DNA from: Roseomonas indoligenes
Lineage (GTDB): Bacteria > Pseudomonadota > Alphaproteobacteria > Acetobacterales > Acetobacteraceae
NCBI RefSeq assembly: GCF_017813365.1
Contig: NZ_JAGIZA010000006.1
Location: forward strand, 1-64,000
Direction: 5' to 3'
Length of the DNA: 64,000 nt
Below, piece by piece: positions 26,663-35,262 of the stretch (within the stretch, counting starts at the first letter, position 1; every line of letters begins with the position of its first letter). Made by a program: the position numbers and the translations under genes. The notes beneath the pieces are model-generated. The model saw nothing but the letters and a program-made list of their open reading frames with translations. It was not told the origin of the DNA and made no database searches.

Positions 26663-27823
26663 TCAGCCCCGGCGCACGGCGAGGACCGTGATGTCGTCCG
26701 CCTGCGGCGCGCCCCCGGCGAAGGCGGTCACGGCATCCAGCACCGCTTCCACCACGGCCCGCGGCGGCGCGTCGGCGGTCGCCTCCAGCCGGTCGGCCAG
26801 CCGGTCCCGGCCGAAGAAGCCTTCCGCGTCGTCCTCCGCCTCCGTCACCCCGTCCGAGAAGAGGAAGAGCGCCTCCCCTGGTGCCAGGGCCAGAGGGTCG
26901 GAGCGGTAGGGGTAGTCCTCCATCGTGCCGAGCGGCGGCTGGCGGGAGAGACCGGTCAGGACCCGCGCCGCGCCGTTCCCGAGGATGAAGGGGGGCTCAT
27001 GCCCCGCGAGCGCGATCCGCCCGGTTCCGGAGGCGGCGTCGATCGCCGCCAGCACCACCGTCACGAAGGTCTGGCTGTCGTTCTCGCGGGAGAGGTCGTC
27101 ATTTGCCCGGGCCAGGATGGCCGCCGGATCCGGGACCGCGCCCCCGGCCGAGAGCATCACGGCCGCGGCGCGGATCAGCCCGAGGGTGCGCGCCATGGTC
27201 AGACCCGCCGGCGCCCCCTTGCCCGAGACATCCGCCACCCCCGCCAGCAGCAGGCCGGGGGCGAGGCGCACGGCGTCGTAGAGGTCTCCGCCCACCTGCC
27301 GGGCCGGGATCATGGCGGCGTGCAGGGAAAGGCCGGGCGGCGCGATGGCCGCGAAGTCCCTGGGCACCAGATCCAGCTGGGCCGCGCGGGCGCTCTCCAG
27401 CTCCGCCTCCAGCGCCGTCAGGCGCTGGTCGGCGAGGTCGCGCAGCCGCTTCTTCTCCAGCACCGCGCCCAGCCGCGCCCGCAGCAGGGGCGGATCGAAG
27501 GACTTGGGCAGGTAGTCTTCGGCGCCGAGCTCGATGCAGCGGACGATCTTTTCCATCTCCGTCAGGGCGGAGATGACGATGACGGGCGGCGCAGCCCCGC
27601 GCGCGGCGTGTAGCGCCTCCAGCACGCCGATGCCGTCCAGGCGGGGCATCTCCAGGTCCAGCAGCACGATGTCGAAGGCGCCGCGCTCGATCGCGGCCAG
27701 CCCCTCCACCCCGTCCACCGCCTCGGTGATGCCGGTATAGCCGAGTTCCGCCAGGCGCTTCTTCAGGACCAGGCGGTTGAAGGAGGAATCCTCGACGACG
27801 AGGATGGACACCGCCTCGCTCAC
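26663..27823 (-). CDS. receiver-SpoIIE/PP2C serine phosphatase (RsbU-like)
   Basis: A 386-residue protein: a receiver ([11 protein letters not shown], phosphoacceptor Asp in [13 protein letters not shown], Lys in YLPKSF), a coiled-coil linker near 120-150, and a PP2C-type phosphatase. Metal-binding motifs of the phosphatase are [23 protein letters not shown] and ADDITVLAV. The domain order is that of HsbR and RssB-like PP2C regulators that dephosphorylate STAS proteins. The STAS partner is at 19313-19639. Phosphorylation by CheA is inferred. It overlaps the MCP gene by 4 bp. Confidence 0.93.
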   Translation of the reverse strand: MSEAVSILVVEDSSFNRLVLKKRLAELGYTGITEAVDGVEGLAAIERGAFDIVLLDLEMPRLDGIGVLEALHAARGAAPPVIVISALTEMEKIVRCIELGAEDYLPKSFDPPLLRARLGAVLEKKRLRDLADQRLTALEAELESARAAQLDLVPRDFAAIAPPGLSLHAAMIPARQVGGDLYDAVRLAPGLLLAGVADVSGKGAPAGLTMARTLGLIRAAAVMLSAGGAVPDPAAILARANDDLSRENDSQTFVTVVLAAIDAASGTGRIALAGHEPPFILGNGAARVLTGLSRQPPLGTMEDYPYRSDPLALAPGEALFLFSDGVTEAEDDAEGFFGRDRLADRLEATADAPPRAVVEAVLDAVTAFAGGAPQADDITVLAVRRG

Positions 27824-29478
27824 GCCCGGCCCTCCGGCCCGGGGGCGTCGGAGACCGCCAGGCTCTCCACAACTCGCCGCGTGTCGCCCGCCAGCCGGGA
27901 CAGGTCGATCATGGTCACCGTGATCTCCTCCGCCGCCGTCGCGTTGGACTGGCCGATGCGGGTCAGCACCTCCACCCGATCGCCCAGCCCGGCCACCGTC
28001 GCCTGCTGCTGCTCCATCGCCACCGCGATGGAAGCGGCCAGCCGCGCGCTCTCGGCCACCATGTGCTCCAGACCGTCCATCGCCTCCCCCACGGCAGCGG
28101 CGGTGCCGCTGCCCTCCCGCGCGCGGCGGCCGGCGGCCACCACGACATCCGCGATCTCCTGCGCCAACGCCTCGGCGGAGGCGGCGAGTGCCCGCACCTC
28201 CTCCGCGACAACGGAGAGGCCGCGCCCGTGCTCTCCAGCCCGCGCCGCCTCGATGGCGGCGTTGATGGCGAGGATGTTCGTCTGCGTCGCCACCTTGGCG
28301 ATGGTGCCGGCGATGCGGGTCACGCGCTCCGTGTCCTCGCCCACCGCGTCCACCAGCCCGATCAGCGTGGCGATCTTCGGCAGGTTCTCCGCCACCAGCA
28401 CCTTGGCCTGCTCCGCCCCGTCCCGCGCCTCGGCGGTGGCACGGGAAACGTCGGCAATGCCATCCGTCGTCTGCGCCAGGGCCTCGGCCGTCTGGCGCAA
28501 CTCGGAGAGCTGGGTCATGGCCCCGTCGCTCACCTGCCCGATGGCGTCGGAGGCCTGGGTGGTGGCCACCGCCGTGCGGCGCGCATTCTCCAGCGCTTGG
28601 TCCGTGAGGGCGCGGGCGGCGAGCAGGCTGTCCTTGAAGACCAGAACGGCCCGGGACATCTCGCCGACCTGGTCGCTCCGCTCCGTCTCCGGCACCTCGG
28701 TTTCCAGCGCGCCGGCGGAGAGGCGGTCCATGGCGCGGGCCAGCCGCCCGACCGGGCGCGCGATCAAGCGAAGCAGCACGTAGAGGATCAGCGCGCAGCC
28801 CAGCACCCCGACGGCACCGGCGCCGAGGACGATGCGGCGCGCCGCCGTGTTCAGGTTGCGGGACCGTTCCAGCGTGCCCGCGTTGTGCGCCTGCACGATG
28901 CGGCGGGCGGAGAGCATCATGACGTTGAAGCTCGACTGCGCGTCGAGCCAGTCCTCCTGCACGGAGAGGAAGTCCGCGCGGCGGTTCGCGGCGAAGGCCT
29001 CCCGCGCGCGCTCGGCGATCTCAGTCATGCGCGCCGCCATGTCCCGCGCACCGGCGAGCACGATGGGGTCGATTTCCCCGCCCAGCCGCCGCTCCACCTC
29101 GGCGAAGGTCTCCTGCACGCGCTCGCCGCCGCGCACCATCAGCCCGGCGGCAGCGCGGGGCGGGACCACGCCCGCCAGGGCCCGCATGATCTGCGAGGTG
29201 AAGTCGGCGAGGCTGCCGGCGAAGCGGTCCACCGCCGCATCCGCCTCCTGGTCCTCGCCCGCGATGCGCTCGACGATGGTGATCTGCCGCTCGCTCAGCA
29301 GCAGGGCGGTGGCGGTGAGTAGCCCGACCACGGCGAGCATCAGCAGCGCGATCAGTGCCGCCCGCGTCCCGATCCGCCCGGCCAGGGATGCGAGGCCGCG
29401 CGGGGCGGGGCGCGCGGCGGGCGGGGCTGCACCCGCCGCCGTTTCGTCAGGCGCCGGCGCGGGCGGGGCAAGGTCCAT
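27820..29478 (-). CDS. methyl-accepting chemotaxis protein (chemoreceptor)
   Basis: A 552-residue receptor. TM1 is at about 38-60, a periplasmic helical-bundle sensor follows, TM2 is near 215-235, then a HAMP domain. The signalling hairpin IATKVA-like segment reads [20 protein letters not shown], then [20 protein letters not shown]. There is no C-terminal CheR-docking pentapeptide. The N-terminal 35 residues are Ala/Pro-rich and cytosolic. It shares a transcript with the receiver-phosphatase gene. The ligand cannot be inferred. Confidence 0.95.
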   Translation of the reverse strand: MDLAPPAPAPDETAAGAAPPAARPAPRGLASLAGRIGTRAALIALLMLAVVGLLTATALLLSERQITIVERIAGEDQEADAAVDRFAGSLADFTSQIMRALAGVVPPRAAAGLMVRGGERVQETFAEVERRLGGEIDPIVLAGARDMAARMTEIAERAREAFAANRRADFLSVQEDWLDAQSSFNVMMLSARRIVQAHNAGTLERSRNLNTAARRIVLGAGAVGVLGCALILYVLLRLIARPVGRLARAMDRLSAGALETEVPETERSDQVGEMSRAVLVFKDSLLAARALTDQALENARRTAVATTQASDAIGQVSDGAMTQLSELRQTAEALAQTTDGIADVSRATAEARDGAEQAKVLVAENLPKIATLIGLVDAVGEDTERVTRIAGTIAKVATQTNILAINAAIEAARAGEHGRGLSVVAEEVRALAASAEALAQEIADVVVAAGRRAREGSGTAAAVGEAMDGLEHMVAESARLAASIAVAMEQQQATVAGLGDRVEVLTRIGQSNATAAEEITVTMIDLSRLAGDTRRVVESLAVSDAPGPEGRA

Positions 29479-29481
29479 ATC

Positions 29482-29505
29482 GGCGCGGAGGCTAGCCTCC
29501 GCGCC
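29482..29505. promoter_or_regulatory. perfect 24-bp palindrome before the MCP start
   Basis: GGCGCGGAGGC-TA-GCCTCCGCGCC lies 3 bp before the MCP start codon, in the region between divergent MCP and RraA-like genes. In the MCP mRNA it would fold into an 11-bp hairpin that includes the only GGAGG nearby. It could control translation or be a protein-binding site. Confidence 0.55.
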
Positions 29506-29639
29506 GTGACCGGAACAAGCCGCATCCCCCGCCGCGGCGATTTGCCCTCCGGCCCGGGCGCGGCGATGCTGCGCGCCGCCCCTGGCCGTGCCCCCATCCC
29601 GGGCCGGGGCGCAACGCCCGAGGACCGCCAGAGGAACCG

Positions 29640-30347
29640 ATGCCCGAATACCCCTTCACCGCCGCGGACCTCGAAGCCCTGCGGGCCTGGGACACCCCCA
29701 CCATCTGCAACGCGCTGGAGATGGTGGCCCCGCACCGCCGCGGCCATGGCTTCACCGTGCGGCCGCTCGTTCCCGCCAGCACCACCCTGCCGCCGATCTG
29801 CGGCCTTGCCCGCACGGGCACCCTCCGCGCCGCCCATCCCTCCGGCCGCGCGAAGGAGGTGGACCGCGCCGCCCGCATCGGCTGGTACGAGTACGTGGCC
29901 GAGGCCGCGCTGCCGACCGTGGTGGTGTTGCAGGACCTGGACGACACGCCCGGCACCGGCGCCTTCTGGGGCGAGGTGAACACCAACGTGCACAAGGCGC
30001 TCGGCGCCCAGGGCTGCGTCACCAACGGCTCCATCCGGGACCTGGACATGATCGCGCCCGGCTTCCAGCTCATCGCCGGGGTGGTGAACCCCTCCCACGC
30101 CTATGTGCACATCGTGCAGTACGGGCAGGAGGTCTCGGTGCACGGCATGGCCTGCCACCATGACGCGGTGGTGCACGCGGACCGGCACGGCGCCGTGGTG
30201 ATCCCGCACGACGCGGTGACGAAGATCCCCTCCGCGATCGAACTGCTGTCGCGCCGCGAGAAGGTCATCCTTGACCTCTGCGCCTCCCGCGACTTCACCG
30301 TGGCGGCCCTGCGGGAGGCCCTGTCCCGCGCGGACGAGATTCACTGA
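29640..30347 (+). CDS. RraA/HMG-aldolase-like family protein
   Basis: A 235-residue protein of the RraA-like superfamily, which includes 4-hydroxy-4-methyl-2-oxoglutarate/oxaloacetate aldolases. The diagnostic segment is [19 protein letters not shown], then [12 protein letters not shown]. The Gly-x-Arg-Asp pattern binds substrate and metal in the aldolases. Early residues [10 protein letters not shown] also match the family. It is followed by a thioesterase-like gene. Substrate not assigned; true RraA regulators of RNase E are shorter (about 160 aa). Confidence 0.85.
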   Translation: MPEYPFTAADLEALRAWDTPTICNALEMVAPHRRGHGFTVRPLVPASTTLPPICGLARTGTLRAAHPSGRAKEVDRAARIGWYEYVAEAALPTVVVLQDLDDTPGTGAFWGEVNTNVHKALGAQGCVTNGSIRDLDMIAPGFQLIAGVVNPSHAYVHIVQYGQEVSVHGMACHHDAVVHADRHGAVVIPHDAVTKIPSAIELLSRREKVILDLCASRDFTVAALREALSRADEIH

Positions 30348-30400
30348 GCGAGGCGGCATCCGCGGCCGGGCCGGCGCCCGGCCGCCCCGTCCTGGCCCGC

Positions 30401-30814
30401 GTGCGGCCGGAATGGGTGGACCACTACGGCCACATGAACCTCGCGCCCTATGTGGCCGTGTTCGACATGGCGACGGATGTCCTCTGGCCGTCGCTCGGGC
30501 TCGGCCCGGCTTTCCGGGCGCGGAACCTCGGCACCTTCGCGGCGGAGAACTGGGTCTCCTACCGCAAGGAGGTCCGGCTGGACGACCCGCTCTCCGCCGG
30601 GAGCGAGGTGCTGGCCCATGACGAGAAGCGGCTGCTGATCCGCCACCGCCTGTTCCATGCCGAGGCCGGTTTCGAGAGCGCGCGCTGCGAGTTGCTCTTC
30701 CTCTGCGTGGACCTGCTGACGCGCCGGGTTTGTCCCTGGCCCGAGGAGGTTCGCGCCGCCTTCGCAACGTCTCCTTCCGGACCGCCGCCGGAACGGCTGG
30801 GATTGCGGCGCTAG
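30401..30814 (+). CDS. thioesterase-like hot-dog protein (4HBT type)
   Basis: A 137-residue protein with RPEWVDHYGHMNLAPYVAVFD, the first helix motif of 4-hydroxybenzoyl-CoA-thioesterase/FabM-like hot-dog proteins, where the Asp/His region is catalytic. ENWVSYRKEV and ARCELLFLCVDL form the later strands. The start is uncertain: the frame is open back to the preceding gene and family members begin about 10 residues before RPEW, but only the GTG at 30401 is a standard start. Confidence 0.75.
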   Translation: MRPEWVDHYGHMNLAPYVAVFDMATDVLWPSLGLGPAFRARNLGTFAAENWVSYRKEVRLDDPLSAGSEVLAHDEKRLLIRHRLFHAEAGFESARCELLFLCVDLLTRRVCPWPEEVRAAFATSPSGPPPERLGLRR

Positions 30815-30857
30815 ACGGGCAGGGGGCTGCCTCATCCCGCGCCGGTCTGCGCCGGGA

Positions 30858-30876
30858 TTGGGCAAGGATTGCCCAA
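30858..30876. promoter_or_regulatory. candidate operator for the aldolase-ABC operon
   Basis: TTGGGCAAGGATTGCCCAA is a perfect palindrome (8-bp arms, 3-bp centre) with a T-N11-A core typical of LysR-type or other dimeric regulators. It lies 81 bp before the first gene of the operon 30958-40460. No regulator gene adjoins it. Confidence 0.5.
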
Positions 30877-30957
30877 ACAAGGCGTTATCTCCCGATATCC
30901 GGGTTGACGATGCGGGACCCGAGGGAAGACCATCCCGCCCGCACGGAGGACCCCCCG

Positions 30958-31743
30958 ATGAACGTTGCTGCTCCCCCTTCTCTGGCTCCCGCCGGCATGT
31001 CCGCCGAGGAGTGGAAGATCCGCTGCGACCTCGCCGCCCTGTACCGGCTGATCGCGCATCACCGCTGGACGGACTTCATCTACACCCACATCTCCGCCCG
31101 CATCCCCGGGCCTGAGAACCACTTCCTCATCAACCGCTACGGCGTGCTGTTCGAGAACATGCGCGCGACGGACCTGGTGAAGATCGACGTGGACGGGAAC
31201 GTGCTGGACGGCGACGCCGAGTTCGCCGGGCAGAGCCGCCGCGTGAATGCCGCGGGCTTCACCATTCATTCCGCCATCCACATGGCGCGGCACGACCTGA
31301 CCTGTGTGGTGCACACGCACAGCGCGGCCGGCATCGCCGTCTCCGCCCAGAAGCACGGGCTGCTGCCGATCTCCCAGCACGCGCTGAAGTTCTACGGCCA
31401 CCTCTCCTACCACGGGTATGAGGGCATCGCGCTGGACCTGGATGAGCGCGACCGGCTGATCCACGACCTCGGCCCGACCAACAAGGCGATGATCCTGGTG
31501 AACCACGGGTTGCTGGCCGGTGGCCGCTCCATCCCCGAGGCCTGGAACCAGATCTACTACCTGGAGCGCGCCTGCTCCGCCCAGATTGCCGCGCTGTCCG
31601 GCGGCGCCGAGCTCGTCCTCCCGCCCGAGGAGGTGCGACTGAAGACCGCGGCCCAGTTCAACGGCCCGCACACGCTGGCCCATGCCGAGTTCGCCTGGGA
31701 CGCGGCGCTGAGCATGATCGAGGGGCAGGACTACCGCTCTTGA
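30958..31743 (+). CDS. class II aldolase/adducin-family protein
   Basis: A 261-residue protein with the metal-binding histidines of class II aldolases in CVVHTHSAAG and the third His in NHGLLAGG. The segment YTHISARIPGPENHFLINRYG is typical of uncharacterised class II aldolase-like proteins in transport operons. The ATG at 30958 has GGAGGA 8 bp upstream. The TGA stop overlaps the TTG of the next gene. Substrate unknown; an aldolase, epimerase or decarboxylase activity on a small hydroxy-acid is possible. Confidence 0.87.
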   Translation: MNVAAPPSLAPAGMSAEEWKIRCDLAALYRLIAHHRWTDFIYTHISARIPGPENHFLINRYGVLFENMRATDLVKIDVDGNVLDGDAEFAGQSRRVNAAGFTIHSAIHMARHDLTCVVHTHSAAGIAVSAQKHGLLPISQHALKFYGHLSYHGYEGIALDLDERDRLIHDLGPTNKAMILVNHGLLAGGRSIPEAWNQIYYLERACSAQIAALSGGAELVLPPEEVRLKTAAQFNGPHTLAHAEFAWDAALSMIEGQDYRS

Positions 31744-33404
31744 GCACCTCCCTCCTCCTCACAGGTGGCCGCGTCTTCCGCGGGCTGGAGAACGGCTTCG
31801 CGGAAGCCCTGCTGATCGCCGATGGCCGCGTGGCGGCCGTCGGCAGCCGGGACGAGGTGGAGGGCGCGGCCCCCGCCGGCACGCGGCGGGTAAATCTTGA
31901 GGGCCGGGTCGTCATCCCGGCCTTCAACGAGGCCCATATGCACCTGCTGCCCTATGGGCTCGGGCTCAGTCAGGTGAACCTGCGGCCGGAAACCGGCACC
32001 CGCTCCCTCGACGAGGTGCTGAAGCGCGTCGGCGAGGCCGCGAAGAAGGCCCCGAAGGGCGCCTGGGTGCTCGGCCGCGGCTACGATCACGGCGAGCTGG
32101 ACATTGGCCGTCACCCCACGGCGCAGGAACTGGATCGCGTCTCCCCCGAAAATCCCGTCTACATCGTCCGCACATGCGGCCACATGGGCGTGGCGAACAG
32201 CGCGGCGATGAGGGCGGCCGGCGTCGGCCACAACACGCCCGATCCCGAGGGCGGCGCGATCGAGCGGAAGAACGGCGGTCTCACCGGCCTGTTCCTGGAG
32301 CGCGCCAAGCGCCTCGTCGTGGATGCCGTGCCGATGCCGAGCGAGGACGCCATGGTGGCGGCCATCGAGGCGGCCGGGCGTGACCTGGCGGCGCGCGGCT
32401 TCGCGACGGCCAGCGACATGAATGTTGGCATGACGGCCGGGCTGAACGAGATCGCCGCCTATCGCCGCGCCCTGTCCGAGGGCCGGCTGGTGCAGCGCAT
32501 GTGGCAGGTGCTGGCCGGCAATCCGGAGGGCATCGCCGGGGCCGCCTGGGACGAGGGGCTGCGCCCCGACCACACGGACGACATGCTCGCCTGGGGCGCG
32601 GTGAAGGTCTTCGGCGACGGTTCCGCCGGCGGCCTGACCGCCGCCTTCTTCGATCCCTACCTGGAGAGCGCCGGCGGCGGCACCGGCATGTTCATGTTCC
32701 CCGATGAGACGATGCACCGCCTGCTGGCCCTGTATCATCGCCAGGGCTGGCAGCTGGACATCCACGCCATCGGCGATGCCGCGATCGAGCAGGTGCTGGT
32801 GGGCATGGAGAAGGCGGGGGAGGGGGATGCCCCGCTCGCCGGCCGCCGCCACCGCATCGAGCATTGCGGCTTCCTCAACGCCGATCAGCGGCGGCGGATG
32901 AAGGCCAACGGCATCCTCCCCGTTCCGCAGCCCGTCTTCATGTACGAGTTCGGCGACCTCTACGTGAAGAATCTCGGGCTGGAGCGGACCGAGGTGGCCT
33001 ATCCGATGAAGACCTGGCTGGACGAGGGGCACCATCCCGCCGCCTCCTCTGACTCGCCGGTGTCCAGCGTGGACCCGTTCATCAACCTCTTCACCATGGT
33101 CACGCGGAAGACGAACAAGGGCACCGTGCTCGGCGCCGCCGAGGCGCTGACGGTGGCGGAGGCGGTGCACTGCTACACCTGGTGCGGCGCCTATACCCAG
33201 TTCGCGGAGGATCGGCGCGGCACGCTGGAGGCGGGCATGCTGGCCGATCTCGCCGTGCTCTCGAAGGACATCTTCGCGATCGCGCCGGAGGAGATCCTGA
33301 CGACGGAGGCGGACCTCACCCTGCGCGGCGGCGAGGCCATCTTCGACCGTCACGGTGCCCTGCGCGCCGCGGCGGCGGACGCCCAACGCGCGCCGGCGGC
33401 CTGA
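31740..33404 (+). CDS. YtcJ-like amidohydrolase (Amidohydro_3)
   Basis: A 554-residue metal-dependent hydrolase. The N-terminal metal site is NEAHMHLLPYG. Later metal and substrate motifs are TCGHMGVANS, VFGDGSAGG, DIHAIGDAAI, RHRIEHCGF and ASDSPVS, in the order seen in YtcJ-type enzymes. These hydrolyse N-acyl or imide bonds; exact substrates vary. Start is TTG at 31740, overlapping the aldolase stop (TTGA). The dppB-like permease gene starts 4 bp downstream. Confidence 0.92.
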   Translation: MSTSLLLTGGRVFRGLENGFAEALLIADGRVAAVGSRDEVEGAAPAGTRRVNLEGRVVIPAFNEAHMHLLPYGLGLSQVNLRPETGTRSLDEVLKRVGEAAKKAPKGAWVLGRGYDHGELDIGRHPTAQELDRVSPENPVYIVRTCGHMGVANSAAMRAAGVGHNTPDPEGGAIERKNGGLTGLFLERAKRLVVDAVPMPSEDAMVAAIEAAGRDLAARGFATASDMNVGMTAGLNEIAAYRRALSEGRLVQRMWQVLAGNPEGIAGAAWDEGLRPDHTDDMLAWGAVKVFGDGSAGGLTAAFFDPYLESAGGGTGMFMFPDETMHRLLALYHRQGWQLDIHAIGDAAIEQVLVGMEKAGEGDAPLAGRRHRIEHCGFLNADQRRRMKANGILPVPQPVFMYEFGDLYVKNLGLERTEVAYPMKTWLDEGHHPAASSDSPVSSVDPFINLFTMVTRKTNKGTVLGAAEALTVAEAVHCYTWCGAYTQFAEDRRGTLEAGMLADLAVLSKDIFAIAPEEILTTEADLTLRGGEAIFDRHGALRAAAADAQRAPAA

Positions 33405-33408
33405 CCGC

Positions 33409-34350
33409 ATGGGCCGCCACGCCTTTCAGCGGCTGCTTATGGCGATCCCCGTGCTGCTCGGGGTCGTCCTGGTCGGGTTCCTGCTGATGCAGGTGGTGCC
33501 GAGCGATCCCGCGGTGGTTCGCGCCGGGCCCTCGGCCACGCCGGACGTGGTCGCGGCCATCCGCCGCGACATGGGGCTGGACGAGCCGCTGTATCAGCAG
33601 TTCGGCATCTATCTCTGGCGCCTGCTGCACGGCGATCTCGGCGTTTCCATCATCAACAACGTCCCTGTTATGCAGGAGCTCGGCAACACGGTGGGACCGA
33701 CGCTGGAGCTGATGTTCGCCAGCCTGATTTGGGCCATCCCGCTCGGGATCGCCCTCGGCACCGCCGGCGCCTACTGGCGCGGCACGGTGGTGGACCGGAT
33801 TATCACCGCCATCGCCGTCGCGGGCGGCTCCATTCCCGTCTTCTTCCTGGGCCTGCTGCTGATCTGGTATGTCGGCTTTAAGCTCCAGCTCCTGCCCTTC
33901 ACCGGCCGCGCCGGCCCGCTCTGGACTTCTGAGGGGCTGCAGGCCATCGCCCTGCCGGCGATCGCGCTGGGCGGCACCTTCATCGGGCCCGTGGCGCGGA
34001 TGACGCGAACGGCGGTGCTGGACGTGCTCGGCGTGGACCATGTCCGCACCGCGCGGGCGAAGGGCCTTGGCGAGTTCCGCGTCGTCACCCGCCACGCGCT
34101 GCGGAACGCGCTGATCCCCGTCGTCACCCTCATCGGGCTGCAGATCGGCTTCCTGCTCGGCGGCGCGGTGGTGACCGAGACGGTCTTCTCCTGGCCCGGC
34201 GTGGGGCGGCTGGCCGTGGGCGCGATCCTCTCGGCCGACTTCCCGATGGCGCAGGGCACGATCATCGTGCTCTCGCTCGGCTTCATCATCATCAACCTTG
34301 TCGTGGACGTGCTCTACGCCGCCCTCGACCCGCGCATGAGGACGGGATGA
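33409..34350 (+). CDS. ABC transporter permease, DppB/OppB type
   Basis: A 313-residue permease with six helices, the N-terminal segment VLVGFLLMQVVPSDPA, and the EAA loop DHVRTARAKGLGEFRVVTRH followed by NALIPVVTLIG. It belongs to the peptide/opine/nickel importer family. Start is ATG 33409. The stop overlaps the DppC-type gene by 4 bp. Confidence 0.94.
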   Translation: MGRHAFQRLLMAIPVLLGVVLVGFLLMQVVPSDPAVVRAGPSATPDVVAAIRRDMGLDEPLYQQFGIYLWRLLHGDLGVSIINNVPVMQELGNTVGPTLELMFASLIWAIPLGIALGTAGAYWRGTVVDRIITAIAVAGGSIPVFFLGLLLIWYVGFKLQLLPFTGRAGPLWTSEGLQAIALPAIALGGTFIGPVARMTRTAVLDVLGVDHVRTARAKGLGEFRVVTRHALRNALIPVVTLIGLQIGFLLGGAVVTETVFSWPGVGRLAVGAILSADFPMAQGTIIVLSLGFIIINLVVDVLYAALDPRMRTG

Positions 34351-35243
34351 GCGCGACGACGGCGACCCCGATGCCCGTGCCGGCGGTGGAGACTGAGGCC
34401 GCCCCGCCGCGGCGCCCCGGCACCCTGGCCCGCCTGGTGAGGGAGCCGGTGGCGGCCGTCTCGCTCGTGCTGGCGGTGGTGCTGATCGGCGCGGCGCTCC
34501 TCGCCCCCGTGCTGTCCCCCACCGATCCCTATGACAACGACCTAGCCAGTGCCATGGCGCTGCCGGGTTCCCCCGGCCTGCCGCTGGGCGCGGATGCACA
34601 GGGGCGGGACATGGTCACGCGCACCCTCTACGGGCTGCGCCTGACCCTGGCGATGGGCCTCGCCTCCGTCCTGCTGGGCGGCGGCCTCGGCGCACTGATC
34701 GGCTTCACCGCCGCCTTCTATCGGCGGCTGGACGCGCTGCTGATGCGGCTGATGGACGTGATGCTGTCCTTCCCCGCCATCCTGTTCGGCCTGGCGCTGG
34801 CGGCCATCTTCGGCCCGGGCATCCCGGCCGTGGTGCTGGCGCTTTCGGTGGCCACCGTCCCGCTGATGGCGCGCATCGTGCGCGGCTCAGCGCTCGCCAT
34901 CATGGCGCTGGACTATATCGAGGCGGCGCGGGCCACGGGCATGTCGGATGCGCGCATCATCCTGCGGCACGTGGCGCCCAACTGCCTGTCGCCCATCTTC
35001 GTCTTCGCCACGCTGCGCTTCGGGCAGGTGATCCTGCTGGGCTCCGCGCTCTCCTTCCTCGGCCTGGGCGCGCAGCCGCCCACGGCGGAGCTGGGTGCCA
35101 TGGCCGCGGACGGGCGCAACTTCCTCTTCTTCGCGCCGCACATCGCCATCATCCCGTCCGTGGGAATCTTCCTGGTGGTGTTGGTCTTCAACTTGCTGGG
35201 GGACGCGCTGCGCGACGCGCTGGACCCGAAGCTGCGCGTCTGA
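34347..35243 (+). CDS. ABC transporter permease, DppC/OppC type
   Basis: A 298-residue permease with the N-terminal OppC-type helix, LSPTDPYDNDL, GADAQGRDMVTRTLYGLRLT and the EAA loop DYIEAARATGMSDARIILRH. It pairs with the preceding DppB-type subunit to form the channel. The binding-protein gene begins 19 bp after the stop. Confidence 0.95.
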   Translation: MSATTATPMPVPAVETEAAPPRRPGTLARLVREPVAAVSLVLAVVLIGAALLAPVLSPTDPYDNDLASAMALPGSPGLPLGADAQGRDMVTRTLYGLRLTLAMGLASVLLGGGLGALIGFTAAFYRRLDALLMRLMDVMLSFPAILFGLALAAIFGPGIPAVVLALSVATVPLMARIVRGSALAIMALDYIEAARATGMSDARIILRHVAPNCLSPIFVFATLRFGQVILLGSALSFLGLGAQPPTAELGAMAADGRNFLFFAPHIAIIPSVGIFLVVLVFNLLGDALRDALDPKLRV

Positions 35244-35262
35244 ACAACCGAGAGGGACTGGG

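Noticed and set aside
30344-30400. CTG-initiated extension of the thioesterase gene
   Set aside because: The frame is open and the residues fit the family, but CTG is a rare start and no Shine-Dalgarno is seen; kept only as a note.
31731-33410. 559-residue minus-strand ORF opposite the YtcJ-like amidohydrolase
   Set aside because: Coding signal and metal motifs are clear on the plus strand; the antisense frame has none.
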